From Brevundimonas sp. (lineage in GTDB: Bacteria > Pseudomonadota > Alphaproteobacteria > Caulobacterales > Caulobacteraceae), in assembly GCF_013912065.1 (NCBI RefSeq), contig NZ_JACESA010000012.1, positions 47,846 to 111,845 of the forward strand: a DNA stretch of 64,000 nucleotides, read 5' to 3'. Positions 1-7,504 of the stretch are shown here, one piece after another. A program made the position numbers and the translations under genes. Position 1 is the stretch's first letter. Each line of letters opens with the position of its first letter. A model generated the notes under the pieces. The model ran no database searches, was not told the DNA's origin, and saw only the letters and a program-made list of their open reading frames with translations.

Positions 1-196
1 CGTCCGCGACCTGATCCGCCGCGAACAGGTCAAGGCCGAGAAGATCGCGCACTGGCAGACGCTGATCGACGAAGCCGATGCATCGGGAATCTGCGAGCAA
101 ACGCCCAGGGAAATCTTCGAGGAGGTGCGGGCAGAATACGTCGCCTCCAAATCACCCGGCATCGATCACCAGGGCGGGGTTAAACGTCGTGGTTAG
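1..196 (+). CDS. ParD-like type II antitoxin, C-terminal part (5' truncated by window edge)
   Basis: The reading frame is open from base 2 and ends with TAG at 194-196, giving 64 visible residues. The visible start VRDLIRREQVKAEKI followed by a LIDEADASGI segment matches the region after the ribbon-helix-helix of ParD/CopG antitoxins. The family binds DNA as a dimer and neutralises a ParE ribonuclease-fold toxin through its C-terminal tail. No parE follows: the next start codon (GTG 189) overlaps this stop and encodes a small membrane protein. The N-terminal DNA-binding half lies outside the window, so the family call rests on the C-terminal region alone. Confidence 0.7.
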   Translation, partial: VRDLIRREQVKAEKIAHWQTLIDEADASGICEQTPREIFEEVRAEYVASKSPGIDHQGGVKRRG

Positions 197-413
197 GCGT
201 TCCAACGCCGCCACTCGATGGTCGCGCAGATTACTTGTCATCGGAGCAATTCTGCTGCTGCCCTTCGGCGTGTTCGCATGGCCGAGGCTTGTCCACTTGA
301 TCGACGTGGACAGCTGCTATGATAGCGGTGGCGTCTATCTGTCCGAAGTCGGCAAATGTTCTCATTCGCAGACTGAAATCGACGCCTACCTGCCACGGAA
401 AACAGGGTTCTGA
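189..413 (+). CDS. Small single-pass membrane protein, unknown function
   Basis: Read from GTG 189, which overlaps the upstream antitoxin stop by 8 nt, the product has 74 residues. A basic N-terminus (RR motifs at 3-4 and 13-14) precedes one hydrophobic segment at about residues 15-33. A short polar tail follows with two cysteines (C43 and C57) in a DSCYDSGGVYLSEVGKC context, which could form a disulfide outside the membrane. An ATG at 78 in the same frame would give 111 residues but would run through the antitoxin gene. The overlap suggests translational coupling with the ParD-like gene. I do not recognise the family; it shows no resemblance to ParE. Confidence 0.5.
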   Translation: MVRRSNAATRWSRRLLVIGAILLLPFGVFAWPRLVHLIDVDSCYDSGGVYLSEVGKCSHSQTEIDAYLPRKTGF

Positions 414-416
414 ATT

Positions 417-1163
417 ATGAACAGCATTCGAGTTGGCATTGGCGGCTGGACCTTCGAACCCTGGCGCGGGGTCTTCTATCCCGACGGCCTGGTCCAGAAG
501 CGCGAGCTGGAATACGCCGCGTCGAAACTGACCAGCATCGAGATCAACGGCACCTATTATTCGACATTCAAGCCCGACAGCTGGCGCAAATGGCGGGACG
601 AGACGCCGGAAGGCTTCGTGTTTTCGGTCAAGGCCAGCCGCTACTGCACCAACCGCAAGATCCTGTCGGACGGCGGCGAGAGTTTCGACAAATTCCTGTC
701 CCAGGGCCTGACCGAATTGGGCGACAAGCTGGGGCCGATCAACTGGCAGTTCATGGGCACGAAGAAGTTCGATGCCGAGGATTTCGAGGGCTTCCTGAAG
801 CTGTTGCCGCCGGAGAAGGACGGGGTTCGCCTGCGTCACGCCCTGGAGGTCAGGAACCCGACTTTCGCCACCGAGCAGTTCCATGATCTGGCCCGCAAGT
901 ACGGCGCGGCCATCGTCTATGCCGTCGATGACGAGGAGCCGACCTGGCCCCAGATCGACGAGGCCACGGCTGACTTCAGCTACGCCCGGCTGATGTCCAG
1001 CCGCGAGGACGAGCCGACCGGCATGACCGCCGACGAACTGTCCGCCGTCGCCGCCCAGGCCCGCGCCTGGGCCAAACGTGGCGAGGTCTTCGCCTATTTC
1101 ATCTCCGGGGCCAAGGTGAGGAACCCGGCTGCAGCCCAGGCGCTGATCGCCCGCTTGAAATAG
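417..1163 (+). CDS. DUF72 (YecE-like) family protein
   Basis: The 248-residue product begins with GIGGWTFEPWRGVFYP, the N-terminal signature of DUF72/YecE TIM-barrel-like proteins. It continues with the family's conserved FSVKASRY and ALEVRNPTF segments. Length is normal for the family. The biochemical role is not established; the fold is TIM-barrel related. The ATG lies 3 nt after the stop of the small membrane protein gene, so the two may be cotranscribed. No signal peptide is visible, so a cytoplasmic location is expected. Confidence 0.88.
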   Translation: MNSIRVGIGGWTFEPWRGVFYPDGLVQKRELEYAASKLTSIEINGTYYSTFKPDSWRKWRDETPEGFVFSVKASRYCTNRKILSDGGESFDKFLSQGLTELGDKLGPINWQFMGTKKFDAEDFEGFLKLLPPEKDGVRLRHALEVRNPTFATEQFHDLARKYGAAIVYAVDDEEPTWPQIDEATADFSYARLMSSREDEPTGMTADELSAVAAQARAWAKRGEVFAYFISGAKVRNPAAAQALIARLK

Positions 1164-1235
1164 TCCCTGCCTTGCGGCGGGGGCGCCGCCGCCACATCTG
1201 AGCTTACCCGCTCCGCCATCCCCCAAGGACCGCTC

Positions 1236-2297
1236 ATGCCGATCGCCACACGCGCCTTCGCCGCGACCGCCGCCGACAAGCCGTTGACCCCCTACAGCTT
1301 CGAGCGCCGCGATCCCGGTCCGGACGATGTGCTGATCGACATCAAATACTGCGGCATCTGCCACTCCGACCTGCACATGGCTCGCAGCGAGACCGGCAAG
1401 GCCCATTATCCGCTGGTGCCCGGCCACGAGATCGCCGGTCTGGTGAAGGCCGTCGGTTCGAATGTCACCCGGTTCAAGGAGGGCGACCGCGTCGGCGTCG
1501 GCTGCATGGTCGACAGCTGCCGCGAATGTTCGTCTTGCCAGGAGGGGCTGGAACAATATTGCGTGCCCGGCTTCACCGGCACCTATGGCGGCAAGGACAA
1601 GAAGGGCGGCACGGCCGAGACTATCACCCAGGGCGGTTATTCCGACCACATCACGGTCGACCAGCATTTCGTCCTGTCCATTCCCGACAGCCTGCCGCTG
1701 GACGTCGCCGCCCCGCTGCTGTGCGCGGGCGTCACCACCTATTCGCCGCTGAGGGAGTGGAAGGTCGGACCGGGGTCCAAGGTTGCGGTGATCGGCCTGG
1801 GCGGCCTGGGCCACATGGCCGTCAAACTGGCCGCCGCCATGGGCGCCGAGGTCACGGTCCTGTCCACCTCGGACCGCAAGAAGGCCGACGCCGAGCGGAT
1901 GGGCGCCCGACATTTCCTGATCAGTTCCGACAAGCCGGCGATGAAGGCCGCGGCCGAGAGCTTCGACCTGATCATCAACACCGTCTCGGCCACGCACGAG
2001 ATCGCCGCACACACCCAGCTGCTGGCTCGCGACGGGACCATGATCATGCTGGGCCTGACCACCGAGGGCCTGCCGGTCTTCGCCATGCCCCTGCTGTGGC
2101 GTCGCCGCCGAATCGCCGGCTCGCTGATCGGCGGCATAGCCGAAACCCAGGAGATGCTGGACTTCTGCGCCCAGCACGGCATCGCCTGCGACATCGAGAC
2201 CATCGCCCCGGACCAGATCAACGAAGCCTACGAGCGGATGCTGAAATCCGACGTCCGCTACCGCTTCGTCATCGACATGGAAAAGCTGGCGGCCTGA
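1236..2297 (+). CDS. Zinc-dependent NAD(P) alcohol dehydrogenase (YahK/cinnamyl-ADH type)
   Basis: A 353-residue medium-chain dehydrogenase that interconverts alcohols and aldehydes with NAD(P)H. Catalytic zinc ligands are visible as C42 in YCGICHSDLH, H64 with E65 in VPGHE, and C163. Structural zinc cysteines are C95, C98, C101 and C109. The Rossmann glycine motif GLGGLGH is at 187-193. Overall layout matches the cinnamyl alcohol dehydrogenase/YahK subgroup, which usually prefers NADPH and broad aldehyde substrates. The exact substrate cannot be read from sequence. It stands alone between DUF72 and phaB, with about 70 bp upstream. Confidence 0.92.
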   Translation: MPIATRAFAATAADKPLTPYSFERRDPGPDDVLIDIKYCGICHSDLHMARSETGKAHYPLVPGHEIAGLVKAVGSNVTRFKEGDRVGVGCMVDSCRECSSCQEGLEQYCVPGFTGTYGGKDKKGGTAETITQGGYSDHITVDQHFVLSIPDSLPLDVAAPLLCAGVTTYSPLREWKVGPGSKVAVIGLGGLGHMAVKLAAAMGAEVTVLSTSDRKKADAERMGARHFLISSDKPAMKAAAESFDLIINTVSATHEIAAHTQLLARDGTMIMLGLTTEGLPVFAMPLLWRRRRIAGSLIGGIAETQEMLDFCAQHGIACDIETIAPDQINEAYERMLKSDVRYRFVIDMEKLAA

Positions 2298-2419
2298 CCC
2301 GGTCAGCAGGTCACGCCCGGTTTCCGTGACGGAAATCGGGCTTTGCCTGCAACCGCTGCGCCGCTAAACCCTTGAACAACGGCCCGCGTCAGACGGGCGT
2401 GACGGACAAGGAAACACTC

Positions 2420-3145
2420 ATGGCGCGCGTGGCATTCGTGACCGGCGGCACCCGGGGAATCGGCAAGGCGATCGTTCAGCGCCTCAGCGAGGACGGGATT
2501 CGCGTCGCCGCCGGCTATTCCGGCAATGACGAGGCCGCCCAGGCCACGGCCAAGGCCCTGGGCTGTATGGTGGTGAAGGGCAATGTCGGCTCGTTCGACG
2601 ACTGCGCCCGCGCGGTCAGCGAGGTCGAGGCCGAACTGGGGCCCGTCGACATCCTGGTCAACAACGCCGGCATCACTCGCGACGGCTTCTTCCACAAGAT
2701 GAGCCACGACCAGTGGTCGGACGTGATCCGGGTGAACATGGACAGCGTGTTCAACACGACGCGCCAGGTCATCAACGGCATGCGCGAGCGCGGCCACGGC
2801 CGGATCGTCAACATTTCCTCGATCAACGGCCAGAAGGGCCAGGTCGGCCAGACCAACTATTCCGCCGCCAAGGCCGGGATGATCGGCTTCACCAAGGCCC
2901 TGGCCCTGGAGAACGCCAAGAAGGGGGTGACGGTGAACTGTATCGCTCCCGGCTATATCGACACCGAAATGGTCGGCGCCATGGATCCCAAGGTGCTGGA
3001 AGCGATCGTCGCCCAGATCCCCGTCGGCCGACTGGGCAAGGGCGAGGAGATCGCCGACATGGTGTCCTGGCTGGTAGGAGAGCGTGCCGGATATGTCACA
3101 GGTTGCACACTGTCGCTGAACGGCGGTCAGTACCTGGTCGGGTGA
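2420..3145 (+). CDS. phaB: Acetoacetyl-CoA reductase (short-chain dehydrogenase)
   Basis: The 241-residue short-chain dehydrogenase reduces acetoacetyl-CoA to (R)-3-hydroxybutyryl-CoA with NADPH for polyhydroxybutyrate synthesis. The nucleotide motif TGGTRGIG is at 8-15 and NNAG at 81-84. Catalytic Ser133/134, Tyr147 and Lys151 are present. The PhaB-type segment SSINGQKGQVGQTNYSAAKA separates it from the otherwise similar FabG. ATG 2420 was chosen over the upstream in-frame 2372 because MARVAFVTGG is the natural N-terminus and an AAGGAA lies just before it. phaA and phaC are not adjacent. Confidence 0.88.
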   Translation: MARVAFVTGGTRGIGKAIVQRLSEDGIRVAAGYSGNDEAAQATAKALGCMVVKGNVGSFDDCARAVSEVEAELGPVDILVNNAGITRDGFFHKMSHDQWSDVIRVNMDSVFNTTRQVINGMRERGHGRIVNISSINGQKGQVGQTNYSAAKAGMIGFTKALALENAKKGVTVNCIAPGYIDTEMVGAMDPKVLEAIVAQIPVGRLGKGEEIADMVSWLVGERAGYVTGCTLSLNGGQYLVG

Positions 3146-3194
3146 TCGACGCTTCGCCCAAAATCCGCCGTGTGGCGGTTTCATCCACAGTCTC

Positions 3195-3965
3195 ATGAAG
3201 TTGACGGAAACGGCTCAGGCGAAAAAATCGCCTCGCGTGACCGCGATGGCGTTCGCGGCCGTCGTGGCTGTCGGCTTGTCCGTCGCGTCGCCCGCACTCC
3301 TGTCGGCCGATTGCCACGCCCAGTCCCGCCGCAACATGGAACCGTCCGCCCGGTATGTCTCCGGCACGGGACAGGGATTCGTGCTGGATGTGACGGGGTC
3401 ACGCCCCCTGCTGCGATTCGATCGTTCGACCGAGATATGGGTGCTGCGCGCCACCCCCGCCCCGCGCGGCGACATCGTCTATCGCAACGACAACGGCGAT
3501 CAGGTTCTGCGCGTCACGGCCGACGGCCGCATGACCCTCTATACGACGGCTGCGCCCCAGGGTTCGCCAGTCTCGCCGTCGGGCCAGGCCGCGCCGTTGC
3601 TGGCGCCGGGGCTGACCGCGATGCAGCTGTGGAACTACATCATCCGCCAGAGCGACCGGGCCAGCCGCGCCCTGGGTCGGCTGGTGGTCGTCGACGTCGA
3701 TATCCAGCCGGGCTCGGAAGCCGTGGCCGCCGACGCCCTGTCGACCGCCGTGGACGCCATCGCGCGGATGGCCCGCTCGCCCACCCTGCGGCCGGAAGCG
3801 AACAAGATTCGCCGCATCGAGATCGTCGATCAGGGGCGGGCGCCGCAGGCGGTCTTCTCGCGCGGCACCCTGCGCATCGTGATCGAGCCGCGTTCCGGCG
3901 TGGCCGGCCGCCCGTCCTCGGCCCTGATCGTCCGCGTGGTGGCGGACGACGTCCTCAGCCGCTGA
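3195..3965 (+). CDS. Exported DUF4908-like protein
   Basis: The 256-residue product has a hydrophobic N-terminal segment (about residues 18-37) ending near DCHAQS, consistent with a signal peptide. No catalytic motif is evident. Length, the FDRSTEIWVLRATPAPRGDI segment and the alphaproteobacterial setting fit the uncharacterised DUF4908 family, but this was recalled, not searched. The last 11 bp overlap the 3' end of the convergent gloB gene. It may be periplasmic. Confidence 0.65.
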   Translation: MKLTETAQAKKSPRVTAMAFAAVVAVGLSVASPALLSADCHAQSRRNMEPSARYVSGTGQGFVLDVTGSRPLLRFDRSTEIWVLRATPAPRGDIVYRNDNGDQVLRVTADGRMTLYTTAAPQGSPVSPSGQAAPLLAPGLTAMQLWNYIIRQSDRASRALGRLVVVDVDIQPGSEAVAADALSTAVDAIARMARSPTLRPEANKIRRIEIVDQGRAPQAVFSRGTLRIVIEPRSGVAGRPSSALIVRVVADDVLSR

Positions 3966-4683
3966 AGCCGTCCTTCGCCGCCCGACGAGCGGCGAACACC
4001 GTCGCGTCGCCCGCCGTCATGAACGGATTGAACCTCAGCTCCGCGCCGATAGTGGTCGGCACGGTCGGTTCGCCCCGCTCCCGCGCCGCGAATATGGCCT
4101 CGGCGTGCGCGCGGGTTTCGGGCCGGCCGTCCAGGCTCAAGGTGAAACGCGCGTTCGAGGCCGTATATTCATGGGCGCACCAGATCACGGTCGCCTCGGG
4201 CCAGGCCGCCAGCTTGCGCAGGCTGGTCCACATCTGCTCGGGCGTCCCCTCGAACAGTCGGCCGCACCCGAGGGCGAACAGGGTGTCGCCGACGAAGGCC
4301 GCCTGATCCTCGACCGAACGGAACACGACATGGCCCAGGGTATGGCCCGGCGTGGCCGTGACCTCGAACCGGGTCTCGCCCACCATGACGACGTCGCCGT
4401 CCACAACCACCCGATCCAGCGGCGCGACGCGGCGCACCTCTTCCGGGCCCACGATCTCGCAGCCCGTCTCGGCCTTCAGCCTCTCGTTGCCCTCGGTATG
4501 GTCCGGGTGCCAATGGGTGTTCAGGATCAGGTCCAGCCGCCCCCAGTCCAGCCGCTCCAGCTCCTCCAGGATCCGCGCCGCGTCGGGGGTATCGACGGCG
4601 GCCACGACGCCGGTCGCCGCGTCCCGGATCAGAAAGCCGTAATTGTCGCTGCGGCACGGGAACAGGTGAACATCCAGGGTCAT
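3955..4683 (-). CDS. gloB: Hydroxyacylglutathione hydrolase (glyoxalase II)
   Basis: A metallo-beta-lactamase-fold hydrolase of 242 residues that splits S-D-lactoylglutathione to D-lactate and glutathione, the second step of methylglyoxal detoxification. The metal motif THWHPDH is at 56-62, with further ligands H114 in TPGHTLGH, D133 in VGDTLF and H171 in CAHEYT. The C-terminal substrate-binding region ends NPFM...DGFSG, as is usual for GloB. The gene is divergent from the methyltransferase gene with a 45-bp gap. Its 3' end overlaps the convergent DUF4908 gene. Confidence 0.95.
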   Translation of the reverse strand: MTLDVHLFPCRSDNYGFLIRDAATGVVAAVDTPDAARILEELERLDWGRLDLILNTHWHPDHTEGNERLKAETGCEIVGPEEVRRVAPLDRVVVDGDVVMVGETRFEVTATPGHTLGHVVFRSVEDQAAFVGDTLFALGCGRLFEGTPEQMWTSLRKLAAWPEATVIWCAHEYTASNARFTLSLDGRPETRAHAEAIFAARERGEPTVPTTIGAELRFNPFMTAGDATVFAARRAAKDGFSG

Positions 4684-4728
4684 GACCGCATTCTAGCAGG
4701 ACGGCCCCGGCGGGCCTATGGTGGACCC

Positions 4729-5469
4729 ATGCGGCGCAGCATCGACGAACTTCGGACCTTCTACGGCGAGCCGACCGGCGTGCTGGTGCGGCGCCTGCTG
4801 GCCCGTCGGCTGGACGAGGCCTGGGGCGAAGCCCCCGACTGCGACGTTCTGGGCGTCGGTTACGCCACGCCCTGGCTGGACGCCTTCGTCGGCGCGCGGC
4901 GGGTGGTGGCGGCCATGCCCGGCGGCCAGGGCGTCGAACAGTGGCCGAGCGTGGGCCGTAACCGGACCCTGCTGGTCGACGACCGACGCCTGCCCTTCGC
5001 CGCCGGATCCTTCGACCGCATCCTGCTGGTCCACGCTCTGGAAGAGGCCGATGACCCCGCGGCCCTGCTGCTGGAGGCGGTGCGCGCCCTGGCGCCGACC
5101 GGCCGGATCATCCTGGCGGCGGCGGCGCGCGGCGGTCTGTGGGCCCGGGCCGAGAACACCCCCTTCGGCCACGGCCGCCCCTTCACACGGGGCCAGCTGG
5201 AACGGCTGGTCCGGGAGGCTGGGCTGGAGCCGGCCGCCTGGTCCCAGACCCTGTATGTGCCGCCCTGGCCCCCTCTGCTGGCCTTCGCCGACGGCTTCGA
5301 ACAGGTCGGCCGCCGGGTCGCGCCCGGCGCGGCGGGGCTGATCCTGCTGGAGGCGTCGCGTCAGGCCTATGCCCGCATCCGGCCCAGCGGCCACGCCCAG
5401 CGCGTACCGGCCAAGCCGGTGCTGACGCCCCAGCCCGCCGCCTCAGTCTCATCCAAATGGCCGCGCTGA
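4729..5469 (+). CDS. Class I SAM-dependent methyltransferase domain protein
   Basis: Read from ATG 4729 (MRRSIDELRTFYGEP), the product has 246 residues. A methyltransferase-11-like core is visible. DVLGVGYATPWLDAF takes the place of the glycine-rich SAM loop; LPFAAGSFDRILLVHALEE is a motif II/III equivalent; and ALAPTGRIILAA is the post-motif. The glycine loop is less canonical than usual. Its position next to gloB is common in Caulobacterales. The substrate is unknown. The longer frame beginning at 4105 runs antisense through gloB and is not the gene. Confidence 0.8.
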   Translation: MRRSIDELRTFYGEPTGVLVRRLLARRLDEAWGEAPDCDVLGVGYATPWLDAFVGARRVVAAMPGGQGVEQWPSVGRNRTLLVDDRRLPFAAGSFDRILLVHALEEADDPAALLLEAVRALAPTGRIILAAAARGGLWARAENTPFGHGRPFTRGQLERLVREAGLEPAAWSQTLYVPPWPPLLAFADGFEQVGRRVAPGAAGLILLEASRQAYARIRPSGHAQRVPAKPVLTPQPAASVSSKWPR

Positions 5470-5529
5470 CGGGGAGTTGACGCGGCCCCATCTGTTCGAC
5501 GCGAACGAACGGCCTTATGGCGAAGCCCT

Positions 5530-6036
5530 ATGCATCGACTGATCCTAATGCGGCACGCCCAAGCCGAGGCCTCCAGCCCGTCCGGCGGCGACGAAACCCG
5601 CCCCCTGTCCGGCGTCGGACGCAATGAAGCCCTGCTGATGGGACGCGCCCTGGCCGAACGGGGACTGAAGCCCGATCTGGCCCTGGTCTCGTCCGCCGTC
5701 CGCACGCGTCAGACCTGGGACCAGATGCACGACGCCCTGGGCGACGTCGAGGTCCGCGACGAGCCGCGCCTCTATAACGCCCCCGCCGAGGTGCTGCGCT
5801 GTTTCGTCGAGGACAGCGAGGACGAGGCCGGCTGTCTGCTGGTCTTGGCTCACAATCCGGGCGTCCATGTCCTGGCGACCGAATATCTGACCGAGAGCGC
5901 CGCCTCGCCCGCCGTTCTGGAACGCCTGACCGGCGGTTTCCCGACCGGCGCCGCGGCCCTGTTCACCGTCGATGTCGCGGGTCGCTGCGCCTATGAGGGA
6001 TTTCTGACGCCCCGCGCCCTGGGCGGCGGCGCATGA
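5530..6036 (+). CDS. SixA-like histidine phosphatase family protein
   Basis: A 168-residue member of the histidine phosphatase (phosphoglycerate mutase-like) superfamily. The catalytic RH motif is R8-H9 in LILMRHAQAE, and a second conserved histidine is in VLAHNPGVH. The compact size and the absence of a C-terminal extension match SixA, which dephosphorylates phosphohistidine (Hpt) domains. Whether this protein acts on phosphohistidine or on a small phosphoester cannot be told from sequence. Its stop overlaps the DUF952 start by 4 nt, making it first in a SixA-DUF952-pyrD operon. Confidence 0.85.
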   Translation: MHRLILMRHAQAEASSPSGGDETRPLSGVGRNEALLMGRALAERGLKPDLALVSSAVRTRQTWDQMHDALGDVEVRDEPRLYNAPAEVLRCFVEDSEDEAGCLLVLAHNPGVHVLATEYLTESAASPAVLERLTGGFPTGAAALFTVDVAGRCAYEGFLTPRALGGGA

Positions 6037-6377
6037 CCGGCGCCGCCTACAAGATCATCGCCGTCGACGAATGGCGCGCCGCACTGGCCGAAGGCGCTTA
6101 CGCGGGCTCGGCCGTCGACCTGGCCGACGGCTACATCCATATGTCGACCGGCGAGCAACTGGTCGAGACGGCGCGGCGCCACTACGCCGGGCGCGCCGAC
6201 CTGATGCTGCTGACCGTGGACCTGAGCCGGTTCGGCGACGACTTGGTCTGGGAGCCTTCGCGCGGGGGCGACCTGTTCCCGCACCTGTACGCCCCCCTGC
6301 CCGCCTCGGCCGTCACCTCCGCGCGCGCCTTCGCGGTCGCCGAGGACGGGGCCATGGTGTTCGAGGACCCGGCATGA
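6033..6377 (+). CDS. DUF952 domain protein
   Basis: A 114-residue protein beginning YKIIAVDEWRAA and continuing with GYIHMSTGEQL and FPHLYAPLP, the hallmarks of DUF952. The family has a fold related to ADP-ribosyltransferase-like proteins but no settled function. It is translationally coupled to both neighbours by ATGA overlaps (6033-6036 and 6374-6377). No membrane segment or signal peptide is seen. Confidence 0.85.
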   Translation: MTGAAYKIIAVDEWRAALAEGAYAGSAVDLADGYIHMSTGEQLVETARRHYAGRADLMLLTVDLSRFGDDLVWEPSRGGDLFPHLYAPLPASAVTSARAFAVAEDGAMVFEDPA

Positions 6378-7432
6378 GCCTGTTCGACCGTATGGCCGAT
6401 GGAGCCGCCGCCGCCCTGCGCCGCCTCGATCCCGAAACCGCGCACCAGTGGGCGATCAAGGGCCTGGCCTTCGCCCCCCTGCCCGCGCCGCCGGCCGACG
6501 ATCCGATCCTGCGCACGACCGTAGCCGGGCTGGACCTGCCTAATCCCGTCGGCCTGGCCGCCGGTCTGGACAAGAACGGCGAGGCCCTGCGCGGCCTGTC
6601 GCGTCTCGGTTTCGGCTTCGTCGAATGCGGCTCGGTGACGCCGCGCGCCCAGCCGGGCAATCCGCGTCCCCGCCTGTTCCGCCTGTCCGAGGATCGGGCG
6701 ATCATCAACCGGATGGGATTCAACAACGCCGGGCTCGAGGCGTTCGCGGCGCGGCTGGATCGCCGCCCGGCGGGCGTGGTCGTCGGCGCCAATCTGGGCG
6801 CCAACAAGGATACGGAGGACAAGGCCGCCGACTATGTGGCGGGTCTCCAGCGCCTGGCGGGTCGCGCCTCCTATTTCACCGTCAATATCTCGTCGCCCAA
6901 TACGCCGGGTCTGCGCGCACTACAGGGACGGGACCAGCTGGACGACCTGCTGGGCCGGATCGACGCCGCCCGCCCCAAAGACGAGACCGCCCGCGTGCCG
7001 GTGTTTCTTAAGATCGCCCCCGACCTGATCGCCGACGAGATCGGCATGATCGTCGAGGCCTCGCTGGCGCACCGGATCGACGGCCTGATCGTCTCCAACA
7101 CGACCTTGGAACGGCCCAAGACCCTGCGCTCTGTTGACGCAGGCGAGACCGGCGGCCTGTCCGGCGCCCCGATCCGCCCCTTCGCCGAAAAGGCGCTTCG
7201 TGCGGCGGCCGAGGCCGCTCAGGGCCGCCTGCCCCTGATCGCCGTCGGCGGAATCGACAGCGGGGCCGAAGCCTACGCCCGCATCCGCCTGGGCGCCTCG
7301 GCGGTTCAGATCTATTCGGCCCTGGTCTATGGGGGCCCTGGTCTTGTCGCGCGGATCAAGCGCGATCTGGTCCTGCGTCTCCGTGCGGACGGCTTTCCCT
7401 CGGTTTCAGCGGCAGTGGGCGCTCAACGTTGA
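6374..7432 (+). CDS. pyrD: Quinone-dependent dihydroorotate dehydrogenase (class 2)
   Basis: A 352-residue FMN enzyme that oxidises dihydroorotate to orotate in pyrimidine synthesis and passes electrons to ubiquinone at the inner membrane. NPVGLAAGLDKNGEA (K67) and NISSPNTPGLR carry the FMN-contact lysine and the class 2 catalytic serine. The C-terminal VGGIDSG...IYSALVYGGP is the phosphate-binding part. The N-terminal helix typical of membrane-associated class 2 enzymes is present. ATG 6374 overlaps the DUF952 stop; the frame upstream of it is antisense shadow. Confidence 0.96.
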   Translation: MSLFDRMADGAAAALRRLDPETAHQWAIKGLAFAPLPAPPADDPILRTTVAGLDLPNPVGLAAGLDKNGEALRGLSRLGFGFVECGSVTPRAQPGNPRPRLFRLSEDRAIINRMGFNNAGLEAFAARLDRRPAGVVVGANLGANKDTEDKAADYVAGLQRLAGRASYFTVNISSPNTPGLRALQGRDQLDDLLGRIDAARPKDETARVPVFLKIAPDLIADEIGMIVEASLAHRIDGLIVSNTTLERPKTLRSVDAGETGGLSGAPIRPFAEKALRAAAEAAQGRLPLIAVGGIDSGAEAYARIRLGASAVQIYSALVYGGPGLVARIKRDLVLRLRADGFPSVSAAVGAQR

Positions 7433-7504
7433 CGGAGCGTTAGCCTCAATCTGCGTCTAATGCCCCAAAGCGGACAGAGAATGTTCGCGCTTGCGGGAAG
7501 TGGA

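Noticed and set aside
231-2177. 648-residue open frame on the minus strand across DUF72 and the alcohol dehydrogenase
   Set aside because: It is the antisense of two clearly recognisable plus-strand genes, has the skewed Gly/Ala/Gln/Arg composition of GC-rich shadow frames and matches no family.
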